Below are positions 46,797 to 58,800 of a DNA stretch of 64,000 nucleotides, one piece after another; the first letter of the stretch is position 1, and each line of letters opens with the position of its first letter. The notes below the pieces were generated by a model that did not search any database, had not been told where the DNA came from, and was given only the letters and a program-made list of their open reading frames with translations. Position numbers and translations under genes: made by a program. Source of the DNA: Tanypteryx hageni (taxonomy: Eukaryota > Arthropoda > Insecta > Odonata > Petaluridae); contig CM054115.1 of assembly GCA_028673005.1 (NCBI GenBank), forward strand, positions 193,696,370 to 193,760,369, given 5' to 3'.

Positions 46797-47784
46797 GGTA
46801 TGGGGAAAAAGGAAGGGCTCATTTTTTAAACCAAAATCGCTGCTTGCATTGGATTCAGCTAGGTAAATGATTCGAAAATATTATTGAAAAAATATTACAA
46901 GATTGCAGTTATTCCTGCAGGTCTAACAAAAAAGCTGCAACCACTGGACATCTCCGTAAATAGATCATTCAAATCGAAAAGACGGAGGCACTGGGAAAAA
47001 TGCATGGTAGATGGTTTCCACTCCTATACAAAGTCTGGAAGGATGCAGCGAGCGAGCTTCTTATGCTGAAATTTGCAAATGGATTGTGAAAAGTTGGGCC
47101 GATGTAACCCGTGAATGTATAATTAATGGTTTCAGGGTATCGGGAATTTATTCCCCTGATGTTGATGGGGGGATGGAGGGTATTGTGATTCATCATTTGA
47201 TGAAAGCAATAATTTTTCACTTGAAAATTTTCCAGACTCATTGGTTAAGAACTTGAATGATTACGATATAAATTGTGACTGAATCAGAAGATTTTTATGG
47301 TTATGTTAATTAATAATCGAGTGGGAACAAAATTTTATGAAGAATTTGTGATTTTTTTATTTTTATATGTGAATGTTTTGTTTTGGAATTCGTTATCTTA
47401 TCTAAAAAGGCATTGCGTACATTTTTTTCAACTAATAACTTCGAATCTGCCTTAATTTGTCTTAGGTTGAATAATAATTAGGTAACTGAAATTCGATTTT
47501 GTATCTGTAATGATTGAAATGCATGGTAATTTATGCCAGAAAATTTGTTTTTATCAACGGAACAAAAAAAAAGAAGTTTCGAAAGATTTCAGCCATTTAG
47601 TGATTTCACGAAGTTAGTATTTGAACGCTTTAAGGCATTTTATTTTATAAAGCTGTACTTCTTATGCATAACGCGCACTAGTACGTCTTATGTATAACGC
47701 GCACTCAATAATTCCGAAAATTTGACAAAAAAACCTTGTATAACGCGCGCGTTATACTTGGGAATTTAGGGTAATACTTGTAAG

Positions 47785-48053
47785 CAATGTTCCCTCTAAT
47801 TTTTTAAGGTTCTGCGCGGCCGACCAATCTTCATCAGTAGAGAGGGTAAGCGAGTGCGCAAAAATATTTAATGAAACGGACTTAAAAATATTATAGTATT
47901 TGTTTGGTTTCATCTACCTTTTCTTTTGCACTGTCATAGTAATGAATGTTATGGAGAAACTGGTGTAATTAGATTTAGGATTTTCCGGGTGGGTGGATTT
48001 TCTGATTTGTGCGTGGTAAAGAAGTAGCTGTGCACGGAGGGAAAATGGTCGTG
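47785..48053. mobile_element. hAT-type MITE remnant inside Kolobok-like copy 1 (left end retained)
   Basis: Starts CAATGTTCCCTCTAA after CTTGTAAG (47777-47784). Its right end has been deleted here but survives in Kolobok-like copy 2, where CTAAGAGGGAACATTG ends at 62671 and is followed by CTTGTAAG (62672-62679). The two half-copies together show a MITE with inverted ends and an 8-bp TSD. Confidence 0.7.
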
Positions 48054-48354
48054 AATATTTGTTCACTCGTAAGCATAATTATAGATTCTAATACTCATAG
48101 ATTTGGTAATCGTTTATCTTTTTTCATGACGACTTTTCTGTTCATTTTTATTAATCAACCGAGTAAAATTTACTTATCAACTGTGTAAACGTTACATATT
48201 TGTTTACTCTTTTAAGGGAACTTGATTATATTGAAAACCACAATGTCAAAAACATAAAGATGGCACTGAGAACTGGCCATCAAGATTTTCCCCTCCGCCC
48301 CAGCGGCCCTAGCTTTCTCGCTCTGCCAAAGGAAAGCGAAGAAAACAACCCAAG

Positions 48355-49598
48355 CTTTCAATAGATCTGTACATTAACAATGTTTCAGTCTGAATTTGCA
48401 TATTTCAAAGTCAATTCAAGTCTTGTGCTACTATAAAATTCACAATATTAGTGAGTCGATAATTTCTTTTAATGCCAAAGTACCACCTTTTTTGCTGGAG
48501 GATAATGCAATGAAAACCAATGATCAGCATATTTTTAAACAAATACCAAAACTGTCTTGAGAAGGAGTGAATCAAGGTTTAGTTTAATGTGAGGCATTCA
48601 AGGAGATACTTTCAGAATTATTGTAGATGCAACTTATTAAAAACACTGATTACCTATTGTGATCAGCCACCAAATTTCAGAGCAGACATGCAATTTCTTC
48701 TGCATATTATATTCATCTCTGTTGTCTATTGTGATCAAGATTTTATCTGTTTGCCAGTCAGTTGAAGGCAAGAAATTGATTAATATGACTTTGGATATCT
48801 TTTCAACTACAATGCATGTATCAAAAACCTTTTGACAATATTGAGAGTTATGCTGCACTCATATTCAGAGTTTAGTTCATACGGTTGCAATTCAGCATCC
48901 GAAAAAATAATGAATTTTAAAAACTTACCTCATGACCATGAAGTTTTAGCATGCCAAGACTGGCACATGTGCTGTATTTCCCATCATTGCTCTAGTGAAT
49001 TAAGAATTTCAAAATCCACCTTCATCTACATTTACCCCTTTTGTGCAGTCCTAATTTCAGGTGTTTCAATTGCACACTTCTTATGATAACCTGCACATTC
49101 CAAACATTCATTTAAGAAAGCCCTAATTCAAAAATCAAAGTTTCAAATTTCAATTAAATTACTCGTGTGAACATAAAAACTAAAATAGGTTAATTTGGGA
49201 ATGAAAAAATAATTTAGGGATTAATCGAATAATTCACATGTAAAAATTTAGTGAAAATATCCATTCATATCCATATCCATTTCACCTATTATGCTGAGAA
49301 TAATAAAATATTCATACAAATTTTAAAAGAATCAGTATTAACAAAAATAGCTTATTATTAGATGACTATATATAAACTCTGAGCAATAAACAGTTCATAC
49401 TTTAGTCTTTTACAGATATCTCTTCAACATGTTTCAATTCTTTCTTTACTTAATTGCAAAGCACTTGATAAAAGAATATTCACGTCATAATTTCTTTGTA
49501 AATACAAAAATAATACTTAGGAAATACAAATAAATTACAAATGTACACATTATAAATTAAATTCAGTAGACAAAATTGAACTTAAACAAAAAAAATTA
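48355..49598. other. No gene seen; 3' flank of the RAD54-type gene
   Basis: AT-rich. The homology to Kolobok-like copy 2 stops at about 48354. The stretch includes whatever 3' UTR the minus-strand RAD54 gene has; a clear AATAAA on that strand close to the stop was not found. Confidence 0.5.
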
Positions 49599-49800
49599 TC
49601 ATGGAGCCACTTTCTGTTCATGAGATTTTTGGTGAAAGATGAAAGACACTCCAGCCAAGTCCCAACAAGTACGCATAGGTCCATCAGGGACTGTCCGAGG
49701 TGTGTAGCAATGGTGCCACTGGGATAGGTCACACGTGCAATCTGCTTCAGGGGGAGGCGATCGAGATTGAATCCCATTGATGCAGCGTTTACATTTCAAC
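49599..49800 (-). CDS. RAD54L: RAD54 last exon, C-terminus
   Basis: Acceptor TCATATAAG|GTTGAAATG; the split AA|G codon joins to give THEKLKCKRC. Encodes [28 protein letters not shown] and [13 protein letters not shown] before TGA. These match the end of RAD54 proteins, which confirms the 6.5-kb intron. Confidence 0.9.
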
Positions 49801-52800
49801 CTTATATGAGAAAATGTCAGAGAAAAACACATTAACCCATTAATGCCCAAATTATTTTTTTCTGAATTTTTAGTTGATTTTCAGAATATATACTTGTGGT
49901 GGCAACTGGAATGCAACACAACAGGCAAAATTTCAATAACTTTTTCTATTTTCGAAAAATGGACTCCTATAAATAGGACGCTGGGCATTTCCATAGATAA
50001 AATTTTCACATCTGAACCGAACTTATTTATTGTACACCTTCAGTAAATATGATACAAAACTGCTTTCATTGTGCAATAAATTTCAGAAATAACACAGGAA
50101 AACTGAATATGTATCATAGAAACATTATATAAACCAAAATTTCTAAAATCCAAGTACAGGCGACTCCCGAGATTCGACCGCTCGAAATTTGACCAACTCG
50201 AGAATTTGACCGGTCGAACTAGCCGACGTCATGTCCGGACCATGCGAAGTGTTTTTCACTTTTTCTCCAGACATTGTTAAACCTGTTATAGTAGTTTGAA
50301 TTTGTACTAATTTTGCTCTTTTTTTAGTTTTAATCATTTATATAAGGTTTATTTTCTCTTCAGACATCGTTATTCCTGTAATTGTAGTTTGAATTTGTAC
50401 TGATTTCGCTCGTTTTTTAGTTTTAATCATTTATACATATTAGTTATTTTTTTATTTTTAAATTTATCCCTTGACATGGCATCTAAAAGGAAATTTAATA
50501 GTGATAATGCGAGTGTATCTAATAAAAGAGTGCATAAGACTCATAGTTACAAATTAAAATTACAAATTTTATAGCGTATTGATCAAGGGGAAAGCCATGC
50601 TGAATTCGCACGATCATTAGGGATGTCTTGTTCAACTATTAGTACATACATGAAACATAAGGAAAAAATTCGAGAACGTGTTAAATTCAGGTAATTTGAT
50701 AGGAACAATAAACAGTCCAAGGCGTGGTATTGTGATTCCTAAAATGGAAAAACTTTTAAAACTTTGGGTAGATGATCAATATCAGAAAAACATTCCAATT
50801 AGTGAGTCCATTATTAGAGTCAAGGCTAAGCCACTTCCAGGGTTATAAATATTTTATGACTCATTGTTGGAGCTGATTACTGAAAATAATAATATAATAA
50901 AAATTTAACAAAATATTGTACCTATATGAAAAATCTACGCAATGCCCAGCATCCTATTTATAGGACAGTAAAGTATATCACTATTTTTTATAACATCCAT
51001 TAGAAATATATCACAAATTACTACCATAAAGTAATTTTACACTCATATACAAAGGGATTCAGTGGAAATATTCATAACTCACCGTTTGTAGATAAAGTTT
51101 ATTTCGAAATGTAAAGTCAAGACCACACTGCACGTAGAAAGCTGAGGTTCGCAGAGATGTAAATATCTCAGAACCAAATCTCAGAAGTGAATGACAAAAA
51201 AATGCTTCACCAGTCCCTAGCGTTTACTATTGATACAACATAGTCATTTTTGTTTAAAATCTAGATCGGAAAATCCCAGAAAACTAAGTGTCCTATAAAT
51301 AGGATTCTGGGTGCTAATGGGTTAAAACAACTGGAGAAGCATATTCATTTATTCACCTTTAGCCATTAATATCATTTCAAAGACCAGGAATAGGAAATCA
51401 TTTCACAAAAACAATAGAGAAGCAGCTATTTTTCTGTACTTAAGGCTTGAGTTTTCGCTCTCTTTAATTAAAATGAATTAGTGAGCACAGCTTATGGACT
51501 GCACACATTATACAGTAAAACCTCTATCTCATGAACTCCTATACTGCAAAGATTTCTGGATAACTAACAATTGACTGTGATCCTGCCAAACTAATATATA
51601 AAACATCAAGTTACAGCCTCCCTACTACGCACTCCCATACTACAAAAACTTCCAAGCAACAAAGGAAAAAATTGTCACTTCTACTTGTATTTACCTCTTT
51701 TGAATGAATTTTCACTAGCCAAATATTTTTTTCAGTTACATATGCGAGGAAAACAATTAAAACACAGTGCGGCAATTAGCGTCAAGCTTTCAACAAGCCA
51801 ATCATAGCACATATTCTAGCATGATGACTTATTTCTTATGTTTCCGGCATTCTCGTGCCTTTGACCATTGAGTCCAAGGTGTGAGAAGGTGCAAAAGTGC
51901 GATAAGGTGTTCCTGTGTGAGAAAAACATGTTAAATATCAATTTCTCATGATATTTAGTGGTTTGAGTTGCTTCATCGCTGATGAGTTACAGTGCTTTCT
52001 TATGGAAAAAAGATCACTTTCATTAATCTCGTTTTGCAATGTCTGACCGTAGCAAGCACCAAATACAAGTCTATAATGTAATCTGTTATTTTTTCTCGCA
52101 TTGATTAGCAGGTTTTGACTGAAAACATCCTCTGCAATTTTTTATTACATGATTTCCTTGAGGTTGCAACTTATGCCAGGGTGGTCAAATTTCATATTAA
52201 TTGGTGTTGAATCTTAAGAAATGGCGGTGCTGTCAATATTTTTTTATCAACTGTTAGCGACTCAACCGACGCTTTAAGATAAGCTCACAGTTGGCACATT
52301 GAGTTTCACATGCAGCTCTCGAATATGAGGAAATTTGACGACACAGGCATAGGTTGCAACCTCGAAGAAATCACATAATAAACAAGAAGTCCAAACCAGG
52401 ACTAATGCAGGCTGGTTTCCCAAAGTTGACATCCCGAATTGATTACTTATATTGACCGGAAATGTTTCAGTGTGTGTTAGTCATTCCAAGAAATTCTCAT
52501 ACCATAAACACCATTTGTTATTCATAGTTTATCAATGATAGAGAAAAATTGGAAAACAAATTAATAGAGCATTATCAAGTTTAAAATACTAAAAGCAATG
52601 TCAAAATTTCTTTCTGGCATACTTTGTGCGTAATTTTTTTAAATAAACAAATTTAACGCAAGTTATCATTTACATGCTCATATGTATGGCTCAACTGTCC
52701 ATTGCTGATGGGTAGTCGAGTGGAAAAGAAAATAGCCCATTTATTCACTTGTCTATGCTCAAGCCGTGTTCGGTAATAATGGTCTCCATGGCAACAACCC

Positions 52801-55800
52801 GATAAACTGTGATTTAAAATGCAAAAACGCTGTTTTGGTAGAAATTTGATAAAATACAATCAATTATCAAAATTCTGTGATAAGAATTAGGATCTACATT
52901 CTTTTCCCCTTAGAACAATAAAAACCTCGCTCCAATATCACGATTTTAAGATATTTTAAAGTATTAAAGAAAACATATCTGCACGAAGGATTTGAGACTT
53001 CTAATGTAAAACAAATAGGGAAAAAACGTTCCTGGAATTGAACCCGGGACTTCAATCTTCACAAAATAAAATATAGCCCGGAGGTGGGCTCTGGCAGCAC
53101 GAGCATCATACCAAGTTTCATGAAAATCGACCCATTGATGCAAAAGTTGTTAGTGGAACACACACACACACATACACGACCATTTCATAAGGTTGATTCC
53201 TTTGGAAACCAGCCTAAAAATTGCAGAGGATGATTTCGGACAAAATCTGTTAATCGATGCGAGAAAAAATAACTGATTACATTTTAGAGTAGTATTTGGT
53301 GCTTGCCACCATCAAACACTGCAAAATGAGATGGATGAAAGGGGCTCTTTTTCCATAAGAAAGCATTATAACAATGTTGTCGGCGCTCCAAACCAATATG
53401 GCTGCCAGTGAAGCAAATTAAACATTGCAGGCGCATTTTGAATATCGTCCACTCTTATGTGATATTTTTTCCAGAAAAAGTGTATTGGGCATATTTTAGT
53501 ACAGTAAAACGTCATTGTAACAAACACTGGAGTAACAAAATATTCAGTAAAACAAAATTATTTTCCATCCCCTGCCAATTTACTATGTAACATTATGCAA
53601 AAATATTTCATTTTAACGAATATCATTTTAACGAAAATATTGGTTTAGCGAAATAAAAATTCATCCTGGTATGAAAAAATACAATTATTATAACATATTA
53701 TGTAAAAAGAAATTCCTTAAACAATACGATGTACACTTTTTTATCTTTACTGGGTTCGATTTTTAGCATTTGGCAATGCTGCAATGATTTACACTTGGTG
53801 AAATCTCAGTCCAGGCAAATGTATTGGATGATTACCCGACTAGCAACCAATAGGCAGGTTCTTCACAGCTCTATCAGACCGTTCAGAAAAAAATTATGGG
53901 TTTTTTTAAGAAGTAAACACTAATTCATGGATTCTTTCTTTATAATTATTTTGTTATATATTGTTATATGTAACCATCGTTCTGACATTTTGGCAATATA
54001 TTACCCTTAACTGTGGCGCCGCAAATGACTATGGCCAAATACGGAACTACATCCTACAGTAATATGTTCTTGTATGAATAAACACTTTGTAAATTAAAAA
54101 CATTTCCTTTTTATTCTAATAAAACCTTCTGTTGAGATGGATATGGGTTGGGTTGTTGTAGTTGCATCTTCACTTTATAATTTTTAAGAGTTCCTTTTCC
54201 TACTATGATTACAATGACAACTTAAGCACTAAGCAGTTCTCAGAGTTACCGTTTTTGACACTACTATCAGGGGAAGGACATATTGCGCTTCCTCTGAATT
54301 GAAAAAATTGTTTCATTATAACGAATATATTTTGGTTGTCTGCATGACTTGGTTATACTGACATTTCACTGTACAGAGTTTGGTTCGAGTATGCCATTTC
54401 TGCACATTTGCCTTAATTTGGATAACCCTGTTGCTTCTGTATAATCTATCAGTCAATCCGTACCTGAAGTTATGCAACACCCATTAACTTATGATCACCG
54501 AATCTCCAAATAACGAAGAGACAAAAAATTGGGCCCCTTGAATTTTGTTAATGAGAAGTTTTACTGTACTATCTACTGAATTTCTGCAGTCATAAAATAA
54601 TTAAGTGAAACTCATCTCAACTATAAATTACACAGTAGCAATTCAACTGTCATTGATTCTGTTAAAATGAAAAACTTACTGTCAACAATGATATCTTTGC
54701 ATATGAAATGCACAATAGGTTTACCTAAGTGTTTAATGGCTACAATTTGCATTGTAAGTAATGGCAATTTTCAGCAAACTCTCTGTGGGAGGGAATATCA
54801 AAATGCATAATTCCCTCACGAGTTCTATTTAGAATAGCCAAGGGATAGCAATAACTTCTCCACTTTCAAGTACGCTTGCATTTCTGGTATGAAGAGAATG
54901 AGGCTATAAAACATTTGAGAATTGCCAATAAAGAAAAAATTAGACATACTGTAACGGAATGGAAACCACCGATTACATAACCACGCGCAAGGAGAGTTGT
55001 GCGTTAATTCGTGTGTTCACCAGGAAGTACGCGTCGCGACGCACGAGTCAGCTGACCACAAAGAGAAAGTTCAAGGCTAAAACCGAGAAAAGGAGTGAGG
55101 GAAGATAAGCCGAGAGAGAGAGCGAGGAGGTTGACGAAAGGTAGTCTGGAGAACGTGACCGAGAGAGAAGGGAGCTCGGAGCAAAACCTAACGAGAGTTG
55201 GCCAGGAAGAAAAGGAGAGGTCACGAGACCCAGGAAGAAATCTGTTGCAAAAAACCATAGATCGGGGGTGAAAAGGAAGATTTCCACCTCTACCAGTGAG
55301 TGACGCCGGTAAAACAACTAATTGAGTGATAAGTACGATTATTAATGGTAGCAATACGCGGGAAGTGATGGCCCAACTTAATGACTTAGGCAAGAATGAA
55401 CTGAAAGCCATTAAACCCGCAGTGATTAGTGTTTTACGTGATTTCAATTCTTTTTGCTTGAATAATGACCTATGAATGTTCTTTGCTTGAGATAATTATT
55501 CATGATTAGTGTTTTATGTGATTTCAATTCTTTGGGCTTGAATAATGCCCTTTGAATTTTCTTTGGTTAATATAATCATTCATGATTAGTGTTTTAAGTG
55601 ATTTCAATTCTTTGGGCTTGAGTAATGCCATTTGAATTTTCTTTGGTTAATATAATCATTCAGGACTAGTATTTTATGTGATTTCAATTACTTGTGCTTG
55701 GATGATACCATTTGAATTTTCCATGTTTGATATAACCATTCATGACTAGTGTTTAATGTGATTTCCATTCTTTGTGCCTGAATAATGACCTATGAATGTT

Positions 55801-58800
55801 CTTTGCTTGAGATAATTATTCATGATTAGTGTTTTATGTGATTTCAATTCTTTGGGCTTGAATAATGCAATTTCAATTTTCTTTGGTTAATATAATCATT
55901 CATGATTAGTGTTTTATGTGATTTCAATTCTTTGTGCTTGAATTGGTGTTTGAATAATTACATTTGATTTTTTTGTTTGATATAGTAAGTCAGGATTAGT
56001 GTTTTATGTAATTTAAATTCTTTGTGTTTGAATAATTCCATTGGAATTGTTTGTTAGATACAATAAATGCATTGTATAGTATTTGTGACGTTTCCGTCCC
56101 CGACGTGCGGCCGACTCACAAACAGGAGTGAGCATTGATAAGGACCTAAACCCCACGGAACCGCGAATTAGCCGAGGCAAACAAAAAATCGGAAGTTGGC
56201 GGGGAAGAGGAACGTGACAATACATAATATAAAAATTATCTTTATTGGCTAAAGTAATGGGGAAATATCTAAATGGAATAACCATGTATTGCTTTCAATC
56301 TGCTTGATAAATAAATTGTGGCTAACAAAATATGGATTATAAATAGATTTGTATACAACTTACTTTTCGTGAGTATCTGAAGGCACATCCTTTGCCTTTG
56401 GATCAATTTTAAAGAGATCTCGGAGTTCGTCCCTAGAGAAGTGACGTGCAACGTCCTCTTCATTGTCAACAACAGATGAGCTGAGAGCTTTCTTATGAGA
56501 CTGACGCTGAAGAATCTTTTCCTCTATTGTTCCAGTCTGCAAATTATAAAATCATTAATTAATCTAGGAAAGAAATTAAGAAGCTCCTGTAACAGCAAAA
56601 TATGGAGCTCCAGCGATAACTAGTAATTAGAATCTCTAGTGACTAAATTTCAACTTTCAAAATGAGTTCCATTATCCATATTTCACTGGCAGCTATGTTT
56701 CATGTTACTTTTTAATAGAACAAGTATCATATTATTATTATTATAAAAACAGATAATGCTAAATTTACTCCATTCAATAAAATCAACTATTTGACAAAAA
56801 ACACGTGGCTTGCGATTTGCACAAGCAATATTTTTTATGCTAGAACAAATCAAATTTTACAAGGAATCATGAAATCAAGAATGTAGAGTTATGCTCTTCC
56901 TCAAACAATTGTGTAGCAAGTCATACAACATGTGTTCCTTTATGTCAATGAAGTTGATTCTAAGCTATCATAGCATATAAGAACTACAATACAAATTAAC
57001 AAGTATGTAATTAATTTACAGAGTTATTATACAAGAGTATTCGACTCACAGCCAGGAAGCGATACACAAAACAAGGTTTCTTTTGGCCATCACGCCATAC
57101 CCTGGCCATTGCTTGATCATCATTGGCAGGGTTCCAGTCAGGGTCAAACATCACCAGTCTGTTTGCACCAATTAGATTAAGGCCACAGCCACCAGCCTTG
57201 CTACTGAGCATGAAGCAGAAGTCCAGGCTCGAAGGGTCATTGAATCTTTCAACAACCTTCCAAGTAGAAAGATTGGCATCGTACCAAAATTTTATTAGGG
57301 TGCAACAAATACATTGTTCAACAGTTATTAATAACCAAAGCTTCCAGACAATAATGAACAAACAAAATATAATAATAGGTTTAGGTGAAATTATGAAATA
57401 TTTTAATGAAAAATGCAGGCATTTCTGCCAATGCATGAAAGAAAATGGTGGAAAAAAAGGAATTAATTTAGTGGAGTGAAGACAACATGAAAGGATGGAA
57501 AGTATTATGCCTCTGACATAACTAAACTGCTTTTATTAATGCACTTTAAGATCAAGCACAGAAATTTTCATGACATAGTATCTGATTCCTGCTTACCTTA
57601 GCTCGCTTTTTTATGGTCATAGCTCCATCTAATCTCACAAAAGGATAATTTCTCAAAGCACAGAGACGTTCGAAGATTCCAAGGGTTTGAGTGTAATTTG
57701 ATACAAGCACTACTTTATCATTAGTGGTTGATTTGATGACAGCCAGTAAACAATCCAACAGACGCAACTTCCCAGACAACTCAGGCACAAGATTCCTCCT
57801 GCAGTACGAGAATAAATCACTTCAGAGAACTGAAAAATATTCAAACTGCATAGAAAAAGCTATTTTCTGTCAGCCTATCTCTACTTGAGGAATTACTTAC
57901 ATTACAAAAAATTTCAAATGCAAATTAGATTAGAAAAGCACAATTGCCTAATAATTTCTGTAAATTTTTATTTGACTTTCTATTGATAAGATAAAATTCA
58001 TCAGTATAAAAATGACTTCAAGATTTCACCACATAACTCTCTAGATCAGTGGTTCGCAACCTGGTGCTCTTTAGCAGTCTTAACATGCACTTCCATGATG
58101 CTAAAAATCATCTTTCCTAGTATGATTAATTTGATCTGTTCACCTGTTTTCTTTTTAAACACACAGAAGGATATTTTCAATCGCTTCGGCGTTGTTTTGA
58201 TTTTATTCATGATCATTTTTTAAAAAGTATAGTGGAGCTCGCTGGGTGCTCTAAAATGTAACTCGCCACATTGTAAGGTTGCAAACCCGTGCTCTAGATG
58301 AACTAAGAAAATGAAAAGTTTGCCATTTCTTACCCAGGTTGATAGTTGTTGGGCAGATGCTTATGAGCACTTTCAAACCCCTCGCTGCGCTCTGAAATCT
58401 TCTCATAAACTAAGTCTGGGTGAGCACATAACTTCTTCATCAAAGTGATGGAAGAGAGAGCCGAGAGACTTGCCCCTTTGCCCCGACCTCCATCTAGAAA
58501 ACAAAAGAAAATCATCAGATTTAAAAGCTTTGTCAAAGTTGACCCATTTGCAGATATACTGCATTCATGTTCAAATTCCACGTTTCTACAAATTTTACAC
58601 CAACATTGACTCTTTCATAATTGCAAGTTCTCTTTTGAAAGCAAAATGTAACCACAGTGAAACTGGATAAGGTAAATTCACAACGGAGATAACACAGCAA
58701 CTAGCATCTTTTAAGATTTTTAGTTCTTTACAAAAAGTAAACAAGAAAACCCCTTATGGTACCGTCGTGTCCGTCTGTCTGTCCGCATGTTTCATCTGAG

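Larger units (their letters stand above)
39990..47282 (+). pseudogene. Pogo-type transposase (CENP-B HTH and DDE_1), interrupted by a LINE and a hAT
   Basis: The start at 39990 (MPKRRKSYMAQKKLE) is followed by a one-base shift into 40029-40369, which has the first HTH (YAKIHGNRSVARFFEVGESS) and the CENP-B-type second HTH (GVSTASLKCKAIQIA, GSNCWCYHFMKR). The DDE_1 domain has MDEVPM (first Asp, about 40480), VVLTVTADGEKLPP, and GWMN at 40711-40722, where the LINE interrupts. It resumes with MWLAEVW (44014-44034), is cut by the hAT, and resumes with KPKSLLALDSA (second Asp, about 46850) and TKKLQPLDISVNRSFK (third, about 46950), then an acidic tail. The third residue is Asp, as in pogo/Tigger. 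Frameshifts are near 40020, 44010, 46880 and 47065. Confidence 0.85.
39128..47771 (+). mobile_element. Pogo/Tigger-like element, TA target site, split by two insertions
   Basis: TA at 39126-39127 and 47772-47773 flank perfect terminal inverted repeats of about 25 bp, beginning CCCTAAATTCCCAAGTATAA. Subterminal copies of (G/C)TATAACGCGCAC occur at several points inside each end (39144, 39164, 39216; 47667, 47692, 47740), likely transposase binding sites. Without the CR1-like LINE and the hAT inside it, the element would be about 2.6 kb. It sits in the 3' part of Kolobok-like copy 1. Confidence 0.9.
31122..48354 (+). mobile_element. Kolobok-like element, copy 1, split by nested insertions
   Basis: The left end GAAGCTACCGGACAGAGGG (31122) matches the intact end of copy 2 (GAGGCTACCGG at 61190) and is preceded by ATAA, one base from TTAA. 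Segments 31122-33303, 38629-39127 and 47774-48354 belong to this element. The gaps are a hAT (33304-38620) and a pogo element (39128-47771). The first 1354 bases align to copy 2 without net indel and with few substitutions. The right terminal repeat is missing, so the far side has been lost beyond 48354. It encodes a transposase followed by a YqaJ nuclease. Confidence 0.75.
51958..53400. repeat. Long inverted repeat, arms of about 180 bp (51958-52140 and 53212-53400)
   Basis: Landmarks shared by the arms on opposite strands are TGCTTTCTTATGGAAAAA, GCAAGCACCAAATAC, TTATTTTTTCTCGCAT and ATCCTCTGCAATTTTT. The arms are roughly 80% alike by eye and about 1.07 kb apart. Such an arrangement suits a foldback-type element or the terminal repeats of an unclassified transposon. 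No TSD was found. Confidence 0.7.
51513..54566. mobile_element. Pogo-like TA-flanked element in the last RAD54 intron
   Basis: TA at 51511-51512 and 54567-54568. Ends CAGTAAAACCTCTATCTCAT and, on the opposite strand, CAGTAAAACTTCTCATTAAC. Inner sequence near the ends repeats 'ctcc(c/t)atact(g/a)caaa', common in Tigger-type elements. No transposase is seen. It contains a long inverted repeat, a hairpin element and a second pogo-like MITE. Confidence 0.65.

Noticed and set aside
53024..53060. Minus-strand B box-like GGGTTCAATTCC as a SINE
   Set aside because: No A box upstream on that strand; only a fragment could be claimed.
55004..55447. Minus-strand ORFs of 89 and 147 residues within the solo LTR
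   Set aside because: Ser/Leu-rich products of purine-rich LTR sequence; two frames open at once and no known domain.
55424..56065. CRISPR-like array
   Set aside because: The whole 80-bp unit repeats without unique spacers; it is a minisatellite in a eukaryotic LTR.
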